From Nemopilema nomurai (lineage: Eukaryota; Cnidaria; Scyphozoa; Rhizostomeae; Rhizostomatidae), in the NCBI GenBank assembly GCA_003864495.1, contig ML133383.1:1757560-1821559 (forward strand): 64,000 nt of DNA. The letters run 5' to 3'. Positions 1 to 13,337 of the stretch are shown one piece after another; the stretch's first letter is position 1; each line of letters opens with the position of its first letter. Both the position numbers and the translations under genes were made by a program. Below the pieces are notes generated by a model. It was not told the DNA's origin. It ran no database searches and saw nothing but the letters and a program-made list of their open reading frames with translations.

Positions 1-713
1 ATTACCACAACAATTTATACTTTTGTTAGTAACTTAATCAAATGTTACTTTATACTTTTCATATTATGGGCGATTATTTTTTATATTATGAAAAGAAAGA
101 AATTTAAAAAGTTATCTTTTCATGTGGCATGTTTCAGGTAACTTTATAAGCCCCCCCTTCGAATAAGCCCCAATCCAAACAAATCTAAAATAAATAAGCC
201 CCCGGTGGGGCTAATTCAAGGATTTACGATAATGCAATTTAACGAGAGCATTTCTGTCGATGGTGGTGAAAACTGCAGGCTAATACTATCTTAAGGATGA
301 CGTCATCGTCAACAAGTTTGCTTGCTCTTCAACACACTATTATCAAGTTATACTGAAAACGAGATTACGAGGGTTGAAAGCTACGTAAACAGTGTTGGCC
401 AAACTGAAAATCGTGAAAATATTTACGGAGCACATACCCACACCTGAAGCAGACAGTCAGAATGGGGCAGTAGGTAATGAAAAAGGTAGCCTCTGTTATC
501 GGGTAGTACTCATTAAAGAAGGTCTTATAGAAAATAACGTTAATGTGAAGATAAAGTCGGGCAAAGAACCAAAGCAAAAGTGTAGTGCTAGTATTGACGC
601 AACAGCAAAAATCACAGGTGGTAGTAATTAATTAAGGAAGCCAATGGACTTTGTCCAATGGAGAAAGCGGTAGCGTAGTCCAACGATAGGAAACAGGTGG
701 AAGATATCTCGCA
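1..713. other. Upstream spacer, no gene supported
   Basis: I see no conserved coding sequence here. The small open frames do not resemble any family I know and carry no recognisable splice context. Around 143-214 there is a short cluster of the string ATAAGCCCC (three copies) closed by an inverted GGGGCT, which looks like a fragment of a repetitive element. The last 25 bases before the first receptor gene (AGGAAACAGG followed by the segment ending in ATCTCGCA) match the same position before receptor gene 5, so homology between the two genes extends slightly into the 5' leader. Confidence 0.5.
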
Positions 714-3700
714 ATGGCTTCGAATGGAAACAGAAGTGCTATGAACACGACGGTGGAAGATTACCACCAAAACATACGAGTGAACGTGGGCGTGGTGTTG
801 CCTTTGTATTTGGCAGTGCTGGCTGTTTGCTTGGTGGGCAATGGCCTAGTCTGCTTTACAGTGATGAAGAACCAAGAAATGAGAAGGAAGCGGTGGTATC
901 TCTTCCTCGTGAATTTGTCTATTGCTGACATTGCCTTCACTCTTACCACGCCGATGCATTTGATTCAAGCTGCTGGCATTAATGTAGGTAAGTTCTGATT
1001 CTTTGAAATTAACAAATCCCCCTTTTTGGTCCCGGCGAGGGCAAATGATATCTAGTATTTAATTGCCAAGGAAGCATTAATACAGCGAACCGTGTAGATC
1101 TTCACGCCAGCTGCACCTCTATCAATTTATACCTTATATAGGTTTTGAAATCAAGCATATTTTAAGCACAATTTCAGGCTCAAATTGGGAAAATCTTAAG
1201 CATATTGAGCTTAAGCCCAATTAACCCGTATGCTTATAAAAAAGAAGGCACTGTGATGAGATCTTTTGGGTGAACCAGGTTGTTGCCCAAATGCTCTTTG
1301 CCTTTTCAAAAATATGTCAACAAGATTTGATGCAAGTCAATTCGAAACTTCTGCTCCGGGATCAAAGCATTTACAACTGCTTGCTTTAGCAAATCCAGAA
1401 TAATTTGCCATCACCCGTAAGACTTGTGCTAGCTATTTGTACCCACACCATCCATTCCTTTTCTGTAAGGAATTTCACTAGGACTGATGTCTTTTCCTCC
1501 TTCTGCAGTGCTCCTTTATGCCTTTGTATGTAACTCGGTGTTAAAAGATGCTCTGTATGTAACTCGGTGTCTTGCACCTGAAGATGGTGATCAGAATTTT
1601 ATCGACTTAGTTACGACTGGCATATTTCGACCCAGTTACGGCATTTCTTTCTTTCTCAGTTCCTTCCCAGGGTCTTTATTCTCCAAATAACTTGACTAGG
1701 ATCGAGCCTTACACTATTCACGTCTGCAAGTAAACCGAGACACCCGCTTTCATCAAGCAAGCACCAAAGTCTTGCTGAACATCTGTCTTTCTCATTAACA
1801 ACAAGCCCAATCGTGGAAAAAAACTAAACGTTTTGCAAATTCCACGACAACACCCTCAATGTTGCCGCGAGACAAAAAAATATTGGTTTATCGAGACGAA
1901 TCTTGATTTTGAGGAAGAGAGGGAATCATCCTAAAGGGGTAAGTAAGTTACGCTTGATTGAAAAGGAGAACAACTTTAATTGATCATTCGAGAAAAATCG
2001 TACGCAACCAGATATTTTCAGCCGGATTTTTAGCATTTAACTCTCTTAAATTTATTTTCCTTACAAATTACTCAGCAAATCCTACTTTTCATCTACAGCG
2101 TTTTAGACCTTTTTCGACTTTCACCGGCCTTAATTAATCTGCTAAACGTGCTAACATTGTGAAAAAACTTTCTCATCTCTCCTAGTGATTACAACTCGCG
2201 CATTGAGCACCTGTAACTATCCAAATTAACTGTCGCAATTACAACACGAACAAGGTAGATTTTCAACAAAAATTTGACAGGTAACCCGAAGAGAAATTCC
2301 ATAATCAACATAGCAGTCCTGCAATATCTTATAAGATTCCAATTTACTGGTGCCTAAAACACGTCTTTCACAGGTATTACGTCATAGCCACGCGAAAGAA
2401 AACTTATTTCAAATAGTTTACCAACATGGATAATATATTTCTCAAAATTTTTTGCCAGAACCCATTACCAGGACATGAGAAGTGAGAAATGAGAACTTGT
2501 CTCTCTGCTTCAATGGCAGCTCAATAGCTCTGGCCTGTTTAACTTGAGAGCAGACAAGGAATTCAGAAATAGGCTCCCTGGTTAGAAATTGCAATCAATC
2601 GAGTTACGATTTCCTGCATTTGCAAAAGCCTATTACAGGCAAAATGAGCATAGAACACTAAGGCGAAGAACAATGAGAGTTCTCCAAAGATTCACGTGAT
2701 ACTGTCATGTCGAGAAGTGACAAAAAACCTCATGGAACGGATCATAACACCAACTAGTTTGGGAGTAAAACAGCTCGGTCAGCTCCCTGTGCCAAACACC
2801 TCAAAATCTACTGTGCCAAAAAATGATCAAGGAATTCAGCCAGACTAATCATACAGAAAGGTAATTCTTCATAAAAACTTCGATGATGAAGAACAATCCA
2901 ACATAAAGATTGAATATCGCCTTCCTTCCCTTTTAGGAAACGCAGGGTGCAAACTCAGCTACCACTTAACAAACACGACAATGATGATGTCAGCCCTGAC
3001 ACTAGCTTACATCAGCTTCAACCGTTACATGTGCATTTGTCAACCACACCTTCGACGCATGAAGCAGCTTCACCCAATATGGATTATCCTGCTCATGTGG
3101 ACATCAACAGGCGTCCTCTTGCTACCCATGTCATTGTACTGTCGAAAGGGGAATGTCGCTGGCAATAGTTGCGAGTGCCGATCTGGCTATCCGTCCCTCG
3201 ATCAGCGAAAAATCTACCAAATTTCGATTGTCACTGTGGGGTTCTACATCCCCTTTCTGATAATGCTGTTCTGCTATACAATGATTATTGTTCGACTGGT
3301 GGGAAACAGAGGTGACAGGAGTGGGATCGAAAATGACCGGTCTGGCAAAAAGAAACGGGGCATAAAGATGATGATGCTGGCGACGACTCTGTTCTTCATT
3401 GCCTGGTTTCCCTTCACAACATTGCATTTGTTGAAAGAAATGGGAGCCGGCAATCCAAAAACTATAGGGTAGGTATAATTTGAAGGTATGTGGTCTCAAT
3501 TGATGCCTTCGATGAAAAGTCAGTTGCAGAGGCCAATCCGTTGCATGTGCGTTGCATGGAAAGGGCTGTTCGGAGATTTAAGGTATAGTGCCAAACTATG
3601 TTCCCCGAATAAAAGCAAAGCTGACGTCATTGTAGGCGGAGAGGCTGATAGGTAAGCTTCGTTCAATGATAACCTGAGTCTAGAAAGAACAAAACAATTT

Positions 3701-4297
3701 AGGAAGCAACGAGCTACTTGCCCACCATAACTTCAAGCCCAAATATCCGAAGATACTTAAATCATTTAGGAATCCGTCAGCTTACAGTGCGACTAATGAT
3801 ATTGGGACAAACGGTGCGGTCTGTGGCTTTGTGGACAAATGCTTTTGCACAGGATTGCAAGCATTAACGAGGAAGATATTCTTAAAAATATATAGCACAG
3901 TGCAACAGTAGCAGTCGATTCTGATACGAGAAAGCTGTTCTATACCTTTGAGAGAGTAGCTGATTATCTTCTCTCCATAAAATACGCTTCTGCTTCCTGG
4001 TTACAGGTGGTAAAAAAACCATGGCTCTCACCAACTGCACTTTTCTCCATTCGCAGGAAGGTCTCTCTATTCGTACAACTGATGGCCTTTACCAACTCAG
4101 CATGGAACCCATTCACCTACTGTGTGTTCAGCAAAGACTTCAGAAAAGGCTTCAAAAGAGTCCTGTGCTGCAAGAAAGAAAGTCAGGTCTCAGAAATGGG
4201 TGGTCCACAAAATTATGAAACAGCAAAACGCAACGTTAATAGGCTGAAATCAAAACCAGCACCTGAGCAACTTGAACTGCAAAATGTGGCACTATGA
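714..4297 (+). CDS. Rhodopsin-like GPCR, tandem array gene 1 (3 exons, 348 aa)
   Basis: Seven-transmembrane receptor of class A, ligand unknown. Coding exons 714-987, 2937-3468 and 4057-4297 join in frame (phase 1, then phase 2; donors GTAAGT and GTAGGT, acceptors TTTTAG and TCGCAG). Exon A holds two possible N-glycosylation sites (NRS, NTT), TM1 with the conserved GN (LVGNG) and TM2 with NLSIAD. Exon B starts with the TM3 disulphide cysteine (about residue 96), has NRY instead of DRY (about 120-122), the ECL2 cysteines in a CECRS motif, TM5, a basic third loop (RGDRSG...GKKKR) and TM6 with AWFP. Exon C has NPFTY of TM7 and a KDFRKGFKR helix-8 segment. Length is normal for a small-ligand or peptide receptor. 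The start is the first ATG of the exon and matches the start in gene 5. Resemblance to melatonin- or octopamine-type receptors is only general. Confidence 0.9.
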
Positions 4298-7200
4298 GCT
4301 TCATCTATTCTTCAGCTTGTACTTTTATTGTACGTGCAGACATAAACAAGGCCTATGGAAGGTCATCTTGTTTTAGTTTTATCCTCGTCTTCAAGACAGT
4401 TTGAGTGTTCCAGTAGGCGTTATAACGCAGCCAATACGTAAAGGCTCAGCTTATGTGCAAAATTTTGAAATAATTCGTGGAATAGAAGGAAACGGTAACA
4501 CGAATGCTTATGAAAACAGCTGCAACAATTCTACAAAAATATCATTCAATCGGCATCATTCAGTGTAATGATTATAAGAGGTACTTTTTTGCAGTAATTA
4601 ATTGCTAGATAATCGTTTTAAAATTGCTATAAAATTATTTCGTTCTTCCATAAAATGATAATTGCGAACGCAACTGAAACCCAAAATCAACGACCACATC
4701 CGTTTGTTGATACCAGCAGAAACTTGCAACCCCAAACACCTTGCCTAAAATACTGTTATTGATTTCGAAGTGCAAACATAGTATTAACTCAGTTGTGTAA
4801 ACCCAGTTAACTATAGATATATTACATCTAAGCGAGAAAAGATCAAATGCACCTGTTTGTTTAGCTATGCTATCAACACTTAAAAATCAAGCATTATAAT
4901 TGATGTCCTTATTCTTCCATTATTATTTAAAAGACGAAACAGTTTTCCCCTTTATTGCTGATAAGCGCTATATCCGCCTAATTCTTTTCTTCAAACAAAC
5001 CACTTTCGTTGGGGATTATCGAATATTGATATCGATTTATTCCATACGCAGATGGGCCTATATCATCTTGCTACCTTGAAGAATCTTCTTCCACTGTTAC
5101 TGGTGTTTTTGTAGTCTTCCTTCAACCAACCAACATATGTCCCATCTTCATGGACTAGTTACGGCTTCAAGGCTGTTATTATATGTAAAACGCGAGGCCC
5201 GGGTACAAATGATCAGCGAACTGGAGCTAGTTGAACGAAACAGCTTATGGGTACCGGGCAAAAATCATAGATACGTATTGCTCAAGGCTCGCTGCTTGAA
5301 CAAAATGAATCTACTTTTCTAGTGGCCTAGAATCATCTAGAATGTCTAGGTGCATGCATGTGCTCTAAGGACTGTTATCCACAACATTGCTTCGCATGCC
5401 GCTAGAACGTCTGCACTTTTGAAGTCCGTTTCTTAACCCTGCACTATCGTAAACTGTTTACAGCAAAAAATAATTACAGGCCTATTACCAGCATAGCAGA
5501 TAATTTGAAGTCATGTTGGTTGCGTTCAAAGGGTTTGGAAATTTCCTAGCTTTACCAGCCGTAACAGTAGAACGAGTAGTTGACATGAAAAATGTCGAGA
5601 TGATCCTCTTTCGGGGCTGCTCTTTCACGTGGATTACATTTTGTCGTTTTGTTTGGCGTAGTTTCTTGCTCGTCGACTTCACATTTTATGACCAGCTCTC
5701 TTTTAATTAGGCAAAGAGAAGCTTGAGCAAACATAAGTAATGATAATCCTGCAATTTGAAGAAGGTTTGCATCATTTCTTGGTATTCATTGATCAACTAT
5801 TTGGTCTTATGATAACTATTGATGATATCTACCATAAAAACAGAGCTAAATTTACATTATTGTAATAGGAAGGTAATTCATAGCGGAAAAGTTTTGAAAG
5901 AAAATGTCAGGACATGTCTATCTTATCGTCAAAGCAATATTGCATCAAAGCTGGCGATTTGTTAAAAATTCAGATGGGATGTTTAAAGCTTTTTATAAGC
6001 TAGTATACAAAGTAAGCTACGTAGAATTTAACAATGCTCTGCTCTTATCTTCTCAGGGTCCCCGCTTTGCCCTTTCCCCTAAAAGCCCTGATGCGAAACA
6101 TGGGCAGTTCTACTGGTATCAACTCTATCTCATTGGCACGTGAATAATTTCTATCTTACTTCTTTCAGAAAGTAGCACACGGTAAAATGTTCTGTCTGTT
6201 TCATTAAAACAGATTGTGGAGAAGTTGGACAGGTAAAAAGTATATTTCCATCAGCAGATTATTTCTTCCTCAGTTTCAGATGCTCAGAACGTTGGAACAA
6301 GCACCCATATCATTGAAGCATTTTTGGCTATTCCTAACGACGCTTGAGTGTTGAAATGAAATTGCTCTTTAAAATGTTATCATATATGTAGAAAAACTGT
6401 AGCAATTACATGCACATCTCTGAGCTTAGAGGAATTACAGAAAACTGGACAACTGTCCTAGTTTAAAAAAATTCCAATATCTCATGCAATGCTTTCACAG
6501 AATCCAGCAACAAAGTTTGATGGTACCTGCAGGTAATATGCCTTCTTTAAGATCACTTTGCTTGGAGTAAATTGAGTTTAAATCAAATGTCTATGAAGAG
6601 GACCTGATTAAAATGAGACGATTCTATAGTTTATCATGAAGGCCAAAGATGGATCGAAGCTTTTATGGCCTCTTTATGAGATTTTCTGAATAGTTCATTG
6701 GTAATTTTCACCGTACTTGGATAATCAAAACATTTGCTATTATTTAACACCAGGGGACAAGCAAAATAAGTACTTTAATTAATGCAAGAGAAATAAAAAT
6801 TCCTGCTTTTATTCTTCTACATAATGACACTCGTTATAAAATGACTGAAGTTTGTAGACCAATTTTTACAGATTCGCTTAAAGATTTGTGGTGTATAGAG
6901 AGATTCGTAGTGTATAGAGAGGTTCGTAGTGTATAGAGAGATTCGTAGTGTATAGAGAGATTCGTAGTGTATAGAGAGATTCGTAGTGTATAGAGGTCTT
7001 CTTGAATATACTAACTGCGGCCCATTTTCAAACGAGATTGTTGGGAGAGAACCTCCATCTAAATCCTCATTTCTGAAGCTATGTATTTAGTGCGATTCTG
7101 ATGGGGAAACAACTGTGTTATCTATTGAAAGGAAATGACAGCAAAAGGACGTGTTTTGAACGATAAAACGGAAACGATTAACCAAAGGTGAATGCGGTGC

Positions 7201-7472
7201 AGCTGCGTCATACTTTTAAACAACATTTGTATAAGGGTGTGTGTGTACTTTGCCTTACATTTGTGAGGGTAAACAATTTGTAAAGTAAGCAAACAAAACA
7301 CGCGTTGTACAATAAAGGTTAACAGTGTCAGGAGAAAGGGAATGTTAAACAGTCGTTTAGTTACGTTTCTCTAGAAGGTTAGCAGGATTAACCCGGTGCA
7401 GATCATTAACTAAACTCTGGTTGTATACGATCAAAGGCTGAATTCGCATTCTATACAAAGGATGCAATAAGG
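4298..7472. other. Spacer between receptor genes 1 and 2
   Basis: No coding sequence supported. Open frames at 5137-5322, 5485-5734 and 5904-6143 show no receptor motif or other family signature. The only structured part is the 19-bp minisatellite near 6882-6996. Confidence 0.5.
6882..6996. repeat. 19-bp minisatellite, about 6 copies
   Basis: The unit ATTCGTAGTGTATAGAGAG is repeated head to tail about six times with few substitutions. The leftmost unit is the most diverged (TTGTGGTG instead of TCGTAGTG). It lies about 480 bp upstream of receptor gene 2. Confidence 0.9.
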
Positions 7473-9746
7473 ATGGCGACGATCTGGTACAACAGTAGTC
7501 ATGTCTTTCTAAAAAACTCATCAAAAATAACTGGTCATAAAAACATGTCTGGAGAAGGAGAAAGCTATCTGGATCAAGCTAAAAGCAGTTTCTCCGCCAT
7601 TTTGCCTGTGTATGTGATTGTATTGGCAGCCTGTCTGATCGGGAACATCTTTGTGTGTGTTACAGTGATGAGGAACAACGAAATGAGACGAAAGAGGTGG
7701 TACTATTTCCTTGTGAATCTGGCGATCGCTGATATGGGGTTCGCCCTCATAACCCCCATGCATGTGCTTCAGTCAGCTGGGGTCAACATGGGTACGTAAA
7801 TATTAATTTATAATTGTTTTGATGCAACATTTTCGTGTTGCATGCAAGTTGTGGGTGACATGACGGATCGAATTGCTTCGCAATAAAAATGTCTGAGGGG
7901 AAAAAAAAGCGATCTAAAGGAGTTCTATCTGGTGAACTCTGCGACATCAATGGTTTTAGACGATGCACGTTACAGGTTTATTTCAACAACAGGTTTTGAG
8001 GACTTGTGATTTAGAATTTTTTATCAAAAACGGAAGGGTGGTATTCTTCAGCTGGCATCTACAGGCTGTAGTTTTCGCTGTTACAAACTGTCGCTTTTTA
8101 CTATCACCCTGGTACTAACATTTGCGCAGCAACTGGCTGACTATGGAGTTACCAAAAAACAAAAACAAAATAATTTCGAAGTCAGGTCGGCTCTAGATCC
8201 CAAACCATGAATCAAACCCATTTAAAATGCCAAGGAAAATGAGAACCGTCAATTAGATGAATGGACTTGGGTTGCATCTCAGGATAGCAAACTTTATCGT
8301 GGCGTTCTCGTCCACTTGCCATGACGTCAGCATTAGAACAGTTAGCAACCTACACAAATTATAAACATCACGAGTTACCAGTTCAGGTCTTGCTACGTAA
8401 ATCTATTCAATTTCCTTCTCGTAAAGACGTACCTTGACCACAATTCATGTTCCTTTACATTGTGATGTCAATATGAATTTATAATGGAAACGCTTCAAAT
8501 ACTTTTTTCTGGCATCGCCAATTCTAGATTCTGTTTGTCACACGTTCTGTTGAAGATTTTCTTGCGGAGGTTGGAAGGTCTGTGCCTAAGCGATACAAAA
8601 CCAACAAATACGTTTACGTGTTGTAATTACAAAGTCTGACTGTATTCTTACACAAATTTCAGTACGTACTTAAGATGTACATAAAGCAGTAAATCTAAAA
8701 GGCGCTTCTAAATTTTCAGGAGATGCCGGATGCAAGATCGGTCTTCATTTGCTCAACACAACTATGCTTGCATCAACATCGACCCTTGCTTTCATCAGTC
8801 TACACAGATACGTAAACATATGCCTTCGTGCAGTGTCCCATATGAATCGACTCAGCCCATTGTGGATCAATGTTTCCCTGTGGGCATTAGCAGCCTTAAT
8901 CTCATCGCCCGCATCGGTATACTGCAAACGCGGAGTCGTCACAAGCTGCGATTGCCGTTCTGCATATCCATCCGACGCCCATTACAAGACCTACCTATTC
9001 ACGTTCACCATCGTGGGATTCTACATCCCGTTCCTTACAATGCTGTTCTGCTACACAATGATTACTGTTCGACTGGTGGGAAAGAGAGGTGACAGGAGTG
9101 GGATACAAATCGACCAATCTGGCAAGAAGAAACGGAGCATTAAGATGATGGCACTTGCGACATTTCTCTTCTTTGTTGCGCTTTTTCCCTACACAATGCT
9201 GTACTTATTGAAACAAATTGAAGTTGGAGATCAAAAAGTAATTCGGTCAGTACTGGCAAAATTCGCCACTTTACATGCACTAAAAGGCTATGCATCTTCC
9301 CATTATTAAGTGAAAAATAGTCAAGCGTTTGTGCTTCGTGTGTTTTATTGACAAAAATAGTGGCCGTTCGCTCAAACAAAAATCGGCTTTCTAATACTAA
9401 AAAAATGCTTTAAAATAACTATTCATCAATCTATGCCATGTTAGGCTACGAATGTTTTTAGATCTCGACAACCTTGCAAATTGTCAAATCTATTATATCT
9501 ATTATAGGCTCTTATTATATTCGCAACATGAAACAACTGATAATATCTATTCTGTCTTTCAACAGAAAGCTTTCGCATGTTGTACAAGTCATTGCCTTCG
9601 CAAATTGTGCATGGAATCCGTTTATTTACTGTCTGTTGTGCAAAGACTTCAGAAATGGCTTCAAGAGCATTCTTTGTCGGAAGGCAAGCAACAGTGTAAC
9701 AGAAAGTCATGAACTTAGAACAGAACAAGAACTTGTAAGAGCCTAA
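7473..9746 (+). CDS. Rhodopsin-like GPCR, tandem array gene 2 (3 exons, 341 aa)
   Basis: Exons 7473-7791, 8720-9245 and 9566-9746, phases 1 and 2, donors GTACGT and GTCAGT, acceptors TTTCAG and CAACAG. Exon A begins MATIWYNSSHVF, shared with genes 3 and 4, with possible N-glycosylation sites, then TM1 (LIGNI) and TM2 (NLAIADMG). Exon B has the TM3 cysteine at about residue 111, HRY in place of DRY (about 135-137), the ECL2 CDCRS motif, and TM6 ALFP in which the usual CWxP tryptophan is leucine. Exon C has NPFIY and KDFRNGFK. The second donor is GTCAGT, weaker than in the sister genes. Reading through it gives a stop codon about 60 bases later, so a truncated isoform lacking TM7 is possible. 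A polyadenylation signal AATAAA lies near 9970. Ligand unknown. Confidence 0.88.
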
Positions 9747-11662
9747 CCATCTTCATCGAAGAAGAATACTCAAGAAAATGTGACACTGGAAGTGCATCCA
9801 CCAAAGGCTTTTAGTGACATAAACCAGTTGACATCAGGGCCCTTGCATAAGAACTACTTTCATCCGTAGCAGCATAAATATTACCATATTGAGTCTGGTA
9901 CCCATGGTACATAAATATGAATTTGAAAACAAACACTTTTAGCAGGGCTTTTATCTTTCTTATTGTAGCAATAAAACTGACTGGATATATTCACTATGAA
10001 ATCTTTCGCTGCAGCAATAAATGAACAGTTGCTCAAGTGAATCTGCTTAGAAAACTCATTTGATGGACTGCATCAAATATAATAACACAAAGTGGCTTAA
10101 AAGACAGTATGATCCATATAGCAACTATGTGTGGATATGACTACAACAAAAATGCCCCAAGACTTCTTGTACACTCCATTTAATTCCATTTCGACAAAAG
10201 GGAGTTCAGAAAAAACTCTCAACGAAAAACAGCATAAGGATTGCTCAAAAGAAGCAGCGAAAAATGATTAGTAAAAAGCTTTAGTAACAGCTTTAGTAGC
10301 CAATTGAGAATAGGAACAAGCTGGTTAAAATCAAGAAGATTAAAAAGAGAAGTAGACTTGGTTGAAGGGTGTCAATAAAAGTCTCATAAAATGAAGGGTG
10401 CAAGGGGCATGATGCAAGAGTGCTAAAGGGATATTTTGATTGCATTGAAAGATCTTCGTCAACTCTGGGAAAAGAAAAGGTGCGTCATTACACAAGTAAT
10501 ATCTAAAAGTCGATATTCGAAATCGCAAAACACGCAATGCTTAAATTAAATTATATTTGTCCATAAGGCATCATCATTAAGACAATCCAGACTGCACCAA
10601 AACTCATACATGTAATATATATTCGTAATATTGGGCAAGCTAGGACATCTTTTCTCTAGGAGCTTTGGAGTCTGTCTAAATATCTACACAAAGTCCCATT
10701 TATATAGACGGAAATAGTTTGCCTTTGTACTCAGACACTGTGAAGTGGACGCTGGGTGTTTATAATACAGCCAATAATGTGCTCTTCTTATATGATTGGT
10801 TGATTATAACCAATCATACGCTCTCTGGTGTTTTTTGATCCGCAACTGGGCAATTTATTCTGTCAGCTTTTTGTTCTGTTTCTGACATTTGCATGCTCTG
10901 AGGGTTATATTACGGAAACTTGCTTTAAGTATGCAAAAACTATGGCTTCGCTGTCTCGTAACCCTTTGAGCTCTTGTAGTACAAAATATTCTTAAGACAA
11001 AAAACTAAAATCTGTTCAGCAGTAAACATGAATTAAGTAGAATAGGCTCATATTCTCCAACGCAGAGGCTCTACATCACCAGCAAAAAGCCACGATATAC
11101 GTAGCAATAATAAGCCAAGGTGATGGCGAAAAGAAATGATACTATTGGTTGCCGTCACGCTTAGACTTATGCCTGATTTTACTGAACAGATATCCACAGT
11201 GAAACAATGTTAGTGAAAATTGGGTTTGCAGTTATTCTAACTCAAGCTAGAATAAGACTAAGGGAAACCCAAAGACATAAAACAAATCCAGCTGCTTCAC
11301 ACTTAAAGAAGCCATTCGACAGAAATTTCTTAAATGAAAACATCGCACTTAATCTTCATGGTAGCAGACAACAGGCTGCAGCTGCGAAATACAAAAAGTA
11401 AACATTTTATCTCCAGAAGCCGAGCAGAAAGTGTGCTACAAAATCATAGCAGATGAATCAGAAAGGAAAGACCTAAGCCAAAACAAAATACAAGATTTCC
11501 TACAGACCACCAGTGGATATCTCTTGATATAAACAGCCAACAAGGCTTTTAGGTCTAGTTCACAAGGCAAAATACAGAGAATAACACAAGCTGAATGGTT
11601 AAGTAGCAGCACGTGATCGATTGGTACTCAACACCAAAGCTTGAGTCAAGGATTCGAGAAGG
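9747..11662. other. Spacer between receptor genes 2 and 3
   Basis: No gene supported. It contains one copy of the dispersed element described at 10780-10990 and otherwise AT-rich sequence. TATAAA-like sequence near 11528 (GATATAAACAG) sits about 135 bp before the gene 3 ATG and could be its TATA box. Confidence 0.45.
10780..10990 (+). repeat. Dispersed short element, copy 1
   Basis: Begins with GATTGGTTGATTATAACCAATCA, a near-palindrome around two CCAAT motifs, followed by a GATCCGCAACTGGG block and ends with TTTAAGTATGCAAAAACTA. The same blocks in the same order occur near 46086-46260, and parts near 63005-63190 and 55119-55219. No coding capacity. It behaves like a small non-autonomous transposable element, but its true ends cannot be fixed from four diverged copies. 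Confidence 0.65.
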
Positions 11663-13337
11663 ATGGCGACGATCTGGTACAACAGTAGCCATGTCTTTCT
11701 AGAAAACTCATCGAAAATAACTGGTCAGAAAAACATGTCAGAAGAAAGCTATCTGGATCAGGCTAAAAGTAGTGTTTACGTCATTTTGCCTGTGTATGTG
11801 ATTGTGTTGGCAGCCTGTCTGATCGGGAACATCTTGGTCTGTGTTACAGTGATGAAGAGCAAAGAAATGAGACGAAAGAAGTGGTACTATTTCCTTGTGA
11901 ATCTGGCGATCGCTGACATGGGGTTCGCCCTCATAACCCCCATGTATCTGCTTCAATCAGCTGGGGTCAACATGGGTACGTAAATGATAAGTACTGAGAT
12001 ACGTGAAGTAGAAAATCGCCGTATATGAATCGTTGGCGACATGTTAGATTCGACTGTTTTCTAACAAAAGAATTGTTCTTGCATATTGAATGAATATGTT
12101 CATTACTGAAAAACCAACCGCAACGCTAGGTACATCGCCTATAAATGTACATAGGAATTTTCAGTTTACTTATCTCATTGCCTTGGCTGCCTTGCAAACA
12201 TATAAAAAACAACGAAAAAAGAGGCAAACGAATGGGAATATCTTGGCCACCTGATGGATATCCAGATCTTGTTGCAAATTCAAGAACCAAGGTATAATAT
12301 GATAAATTTATAGAAATCATGGAACTGACATATTTCACTTGATAAAGCACAATTTCTTGTTTTCTTGTTCAGGTGATGCAGGATGCAAGATTGCCTTTCA
12401 ACTGTTAAACATAACTTTGTTCGCGACCACATTGACGTTGGCCTATATCAGCGTACACAGGTATGTAAACATCTGCCACCCCACATCTTTAATCATGACA
12501 CGCATCCGTCCATCATTGGTCATTGTATGCCTGTGGGTGTCAGCAGGCACTTTGTCATCGCCAATGTCATTTTTCTGCCGAAGAGGAGATGTCGCTGGCA
12601 GAAGCTGCGATTGCGTCCACAGCTATCCGTCACGAAGTCATCAAAGAATCTACCATTTCTCGATTGCTATTATGGGGTTTTACATCCCGTTCCTTGCAAT
12701 GCTGTTCTGCTACACAATGATTACTGTTCGACTGGTGGGAAAGAGAGGTGACAGGATTGGGATCGAAAATGACCAGTCTGGCAAAAAGAAACGGAGCATA
12801 AAGATGATGGTTCTTGCTACCTCCTTCTTCTTCATTGCACTGTTTCCATATAGTGTGCTGGTTCTACTGAAACAAATGGAGGTTGGTGACCCGAAAATTG
12901 TTGGGTGAGCACAAAAAACTTCGAATTTCGAGAAACTGATTAGGTATCATTAAAAAGCTTTCCCTATTGCTAGCAACCTACCAGATTTTTCCTGGCTTTT
13001 ACAAGCGAAGAAAAGCCACATTTTCTTTATTTAAATTTTTTCTCACTGCTTTATATCTGCATCCTTCCGTCCATTATCTTCTTAAGTTTATGGTGTAGCT
13101 TTAGGACTACAAATCGTGCACCCTTTCTTGTTGCTAACCTATTCTCCTTATAGGACAACATTGCAAATATTGGAATTGATGGCCTTTTCTAACAGCGCTT
13201 CGAATCCATATATTTACTGTCTGTTCAGCAAAGAATTCAGAAATGGCTTCAAGAATATTCTGTGTCGGAGAACGAACATAAATTTGATGAAAATTCGGCA
13301 ACCGAGAGCCAAAGAAGAACATGCAAGAGCCAAATAA
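11663..13337 (+). CDS. Rhodopsin-like GPCR, tandem array gene 3 (3 exons, 342 aa)
   Basis: Exons 11663-11975, 12373-12904 and 13154-13337, phases 1 and 2, donors GTACGT and GTGAGC, acceptors GTTCAG and TTATAG. Exon A is nearly the same as in genes 2 and 4 (MATIWYNSSHVF start, LIGNI in TM1, NLAIADMG in TM2). Exon B has the TM3 cysteine at about residue 109, HRY at about 133-135, CDCVH in ECL2 and IALFP in TM6 (tryptophan replaced by leucine). Exon C has SNPYIY and KEFRNGFK and ends in a basic tail (EEHARAK). The stop codon lies at the left edge of a 171-bp tandem array, of which the gene's own 3' end is the first unit. The 5' flank shares an AAGCTTGAGTCAA block with gene 4, so these two are the closest neighbours by flanking sequence. 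Confidence 0.88.

Noticed and set aside
392..631. 79-codon frame before receptor gene 1
   Set aside because: No recognisable motif; could at most be leader sequence.
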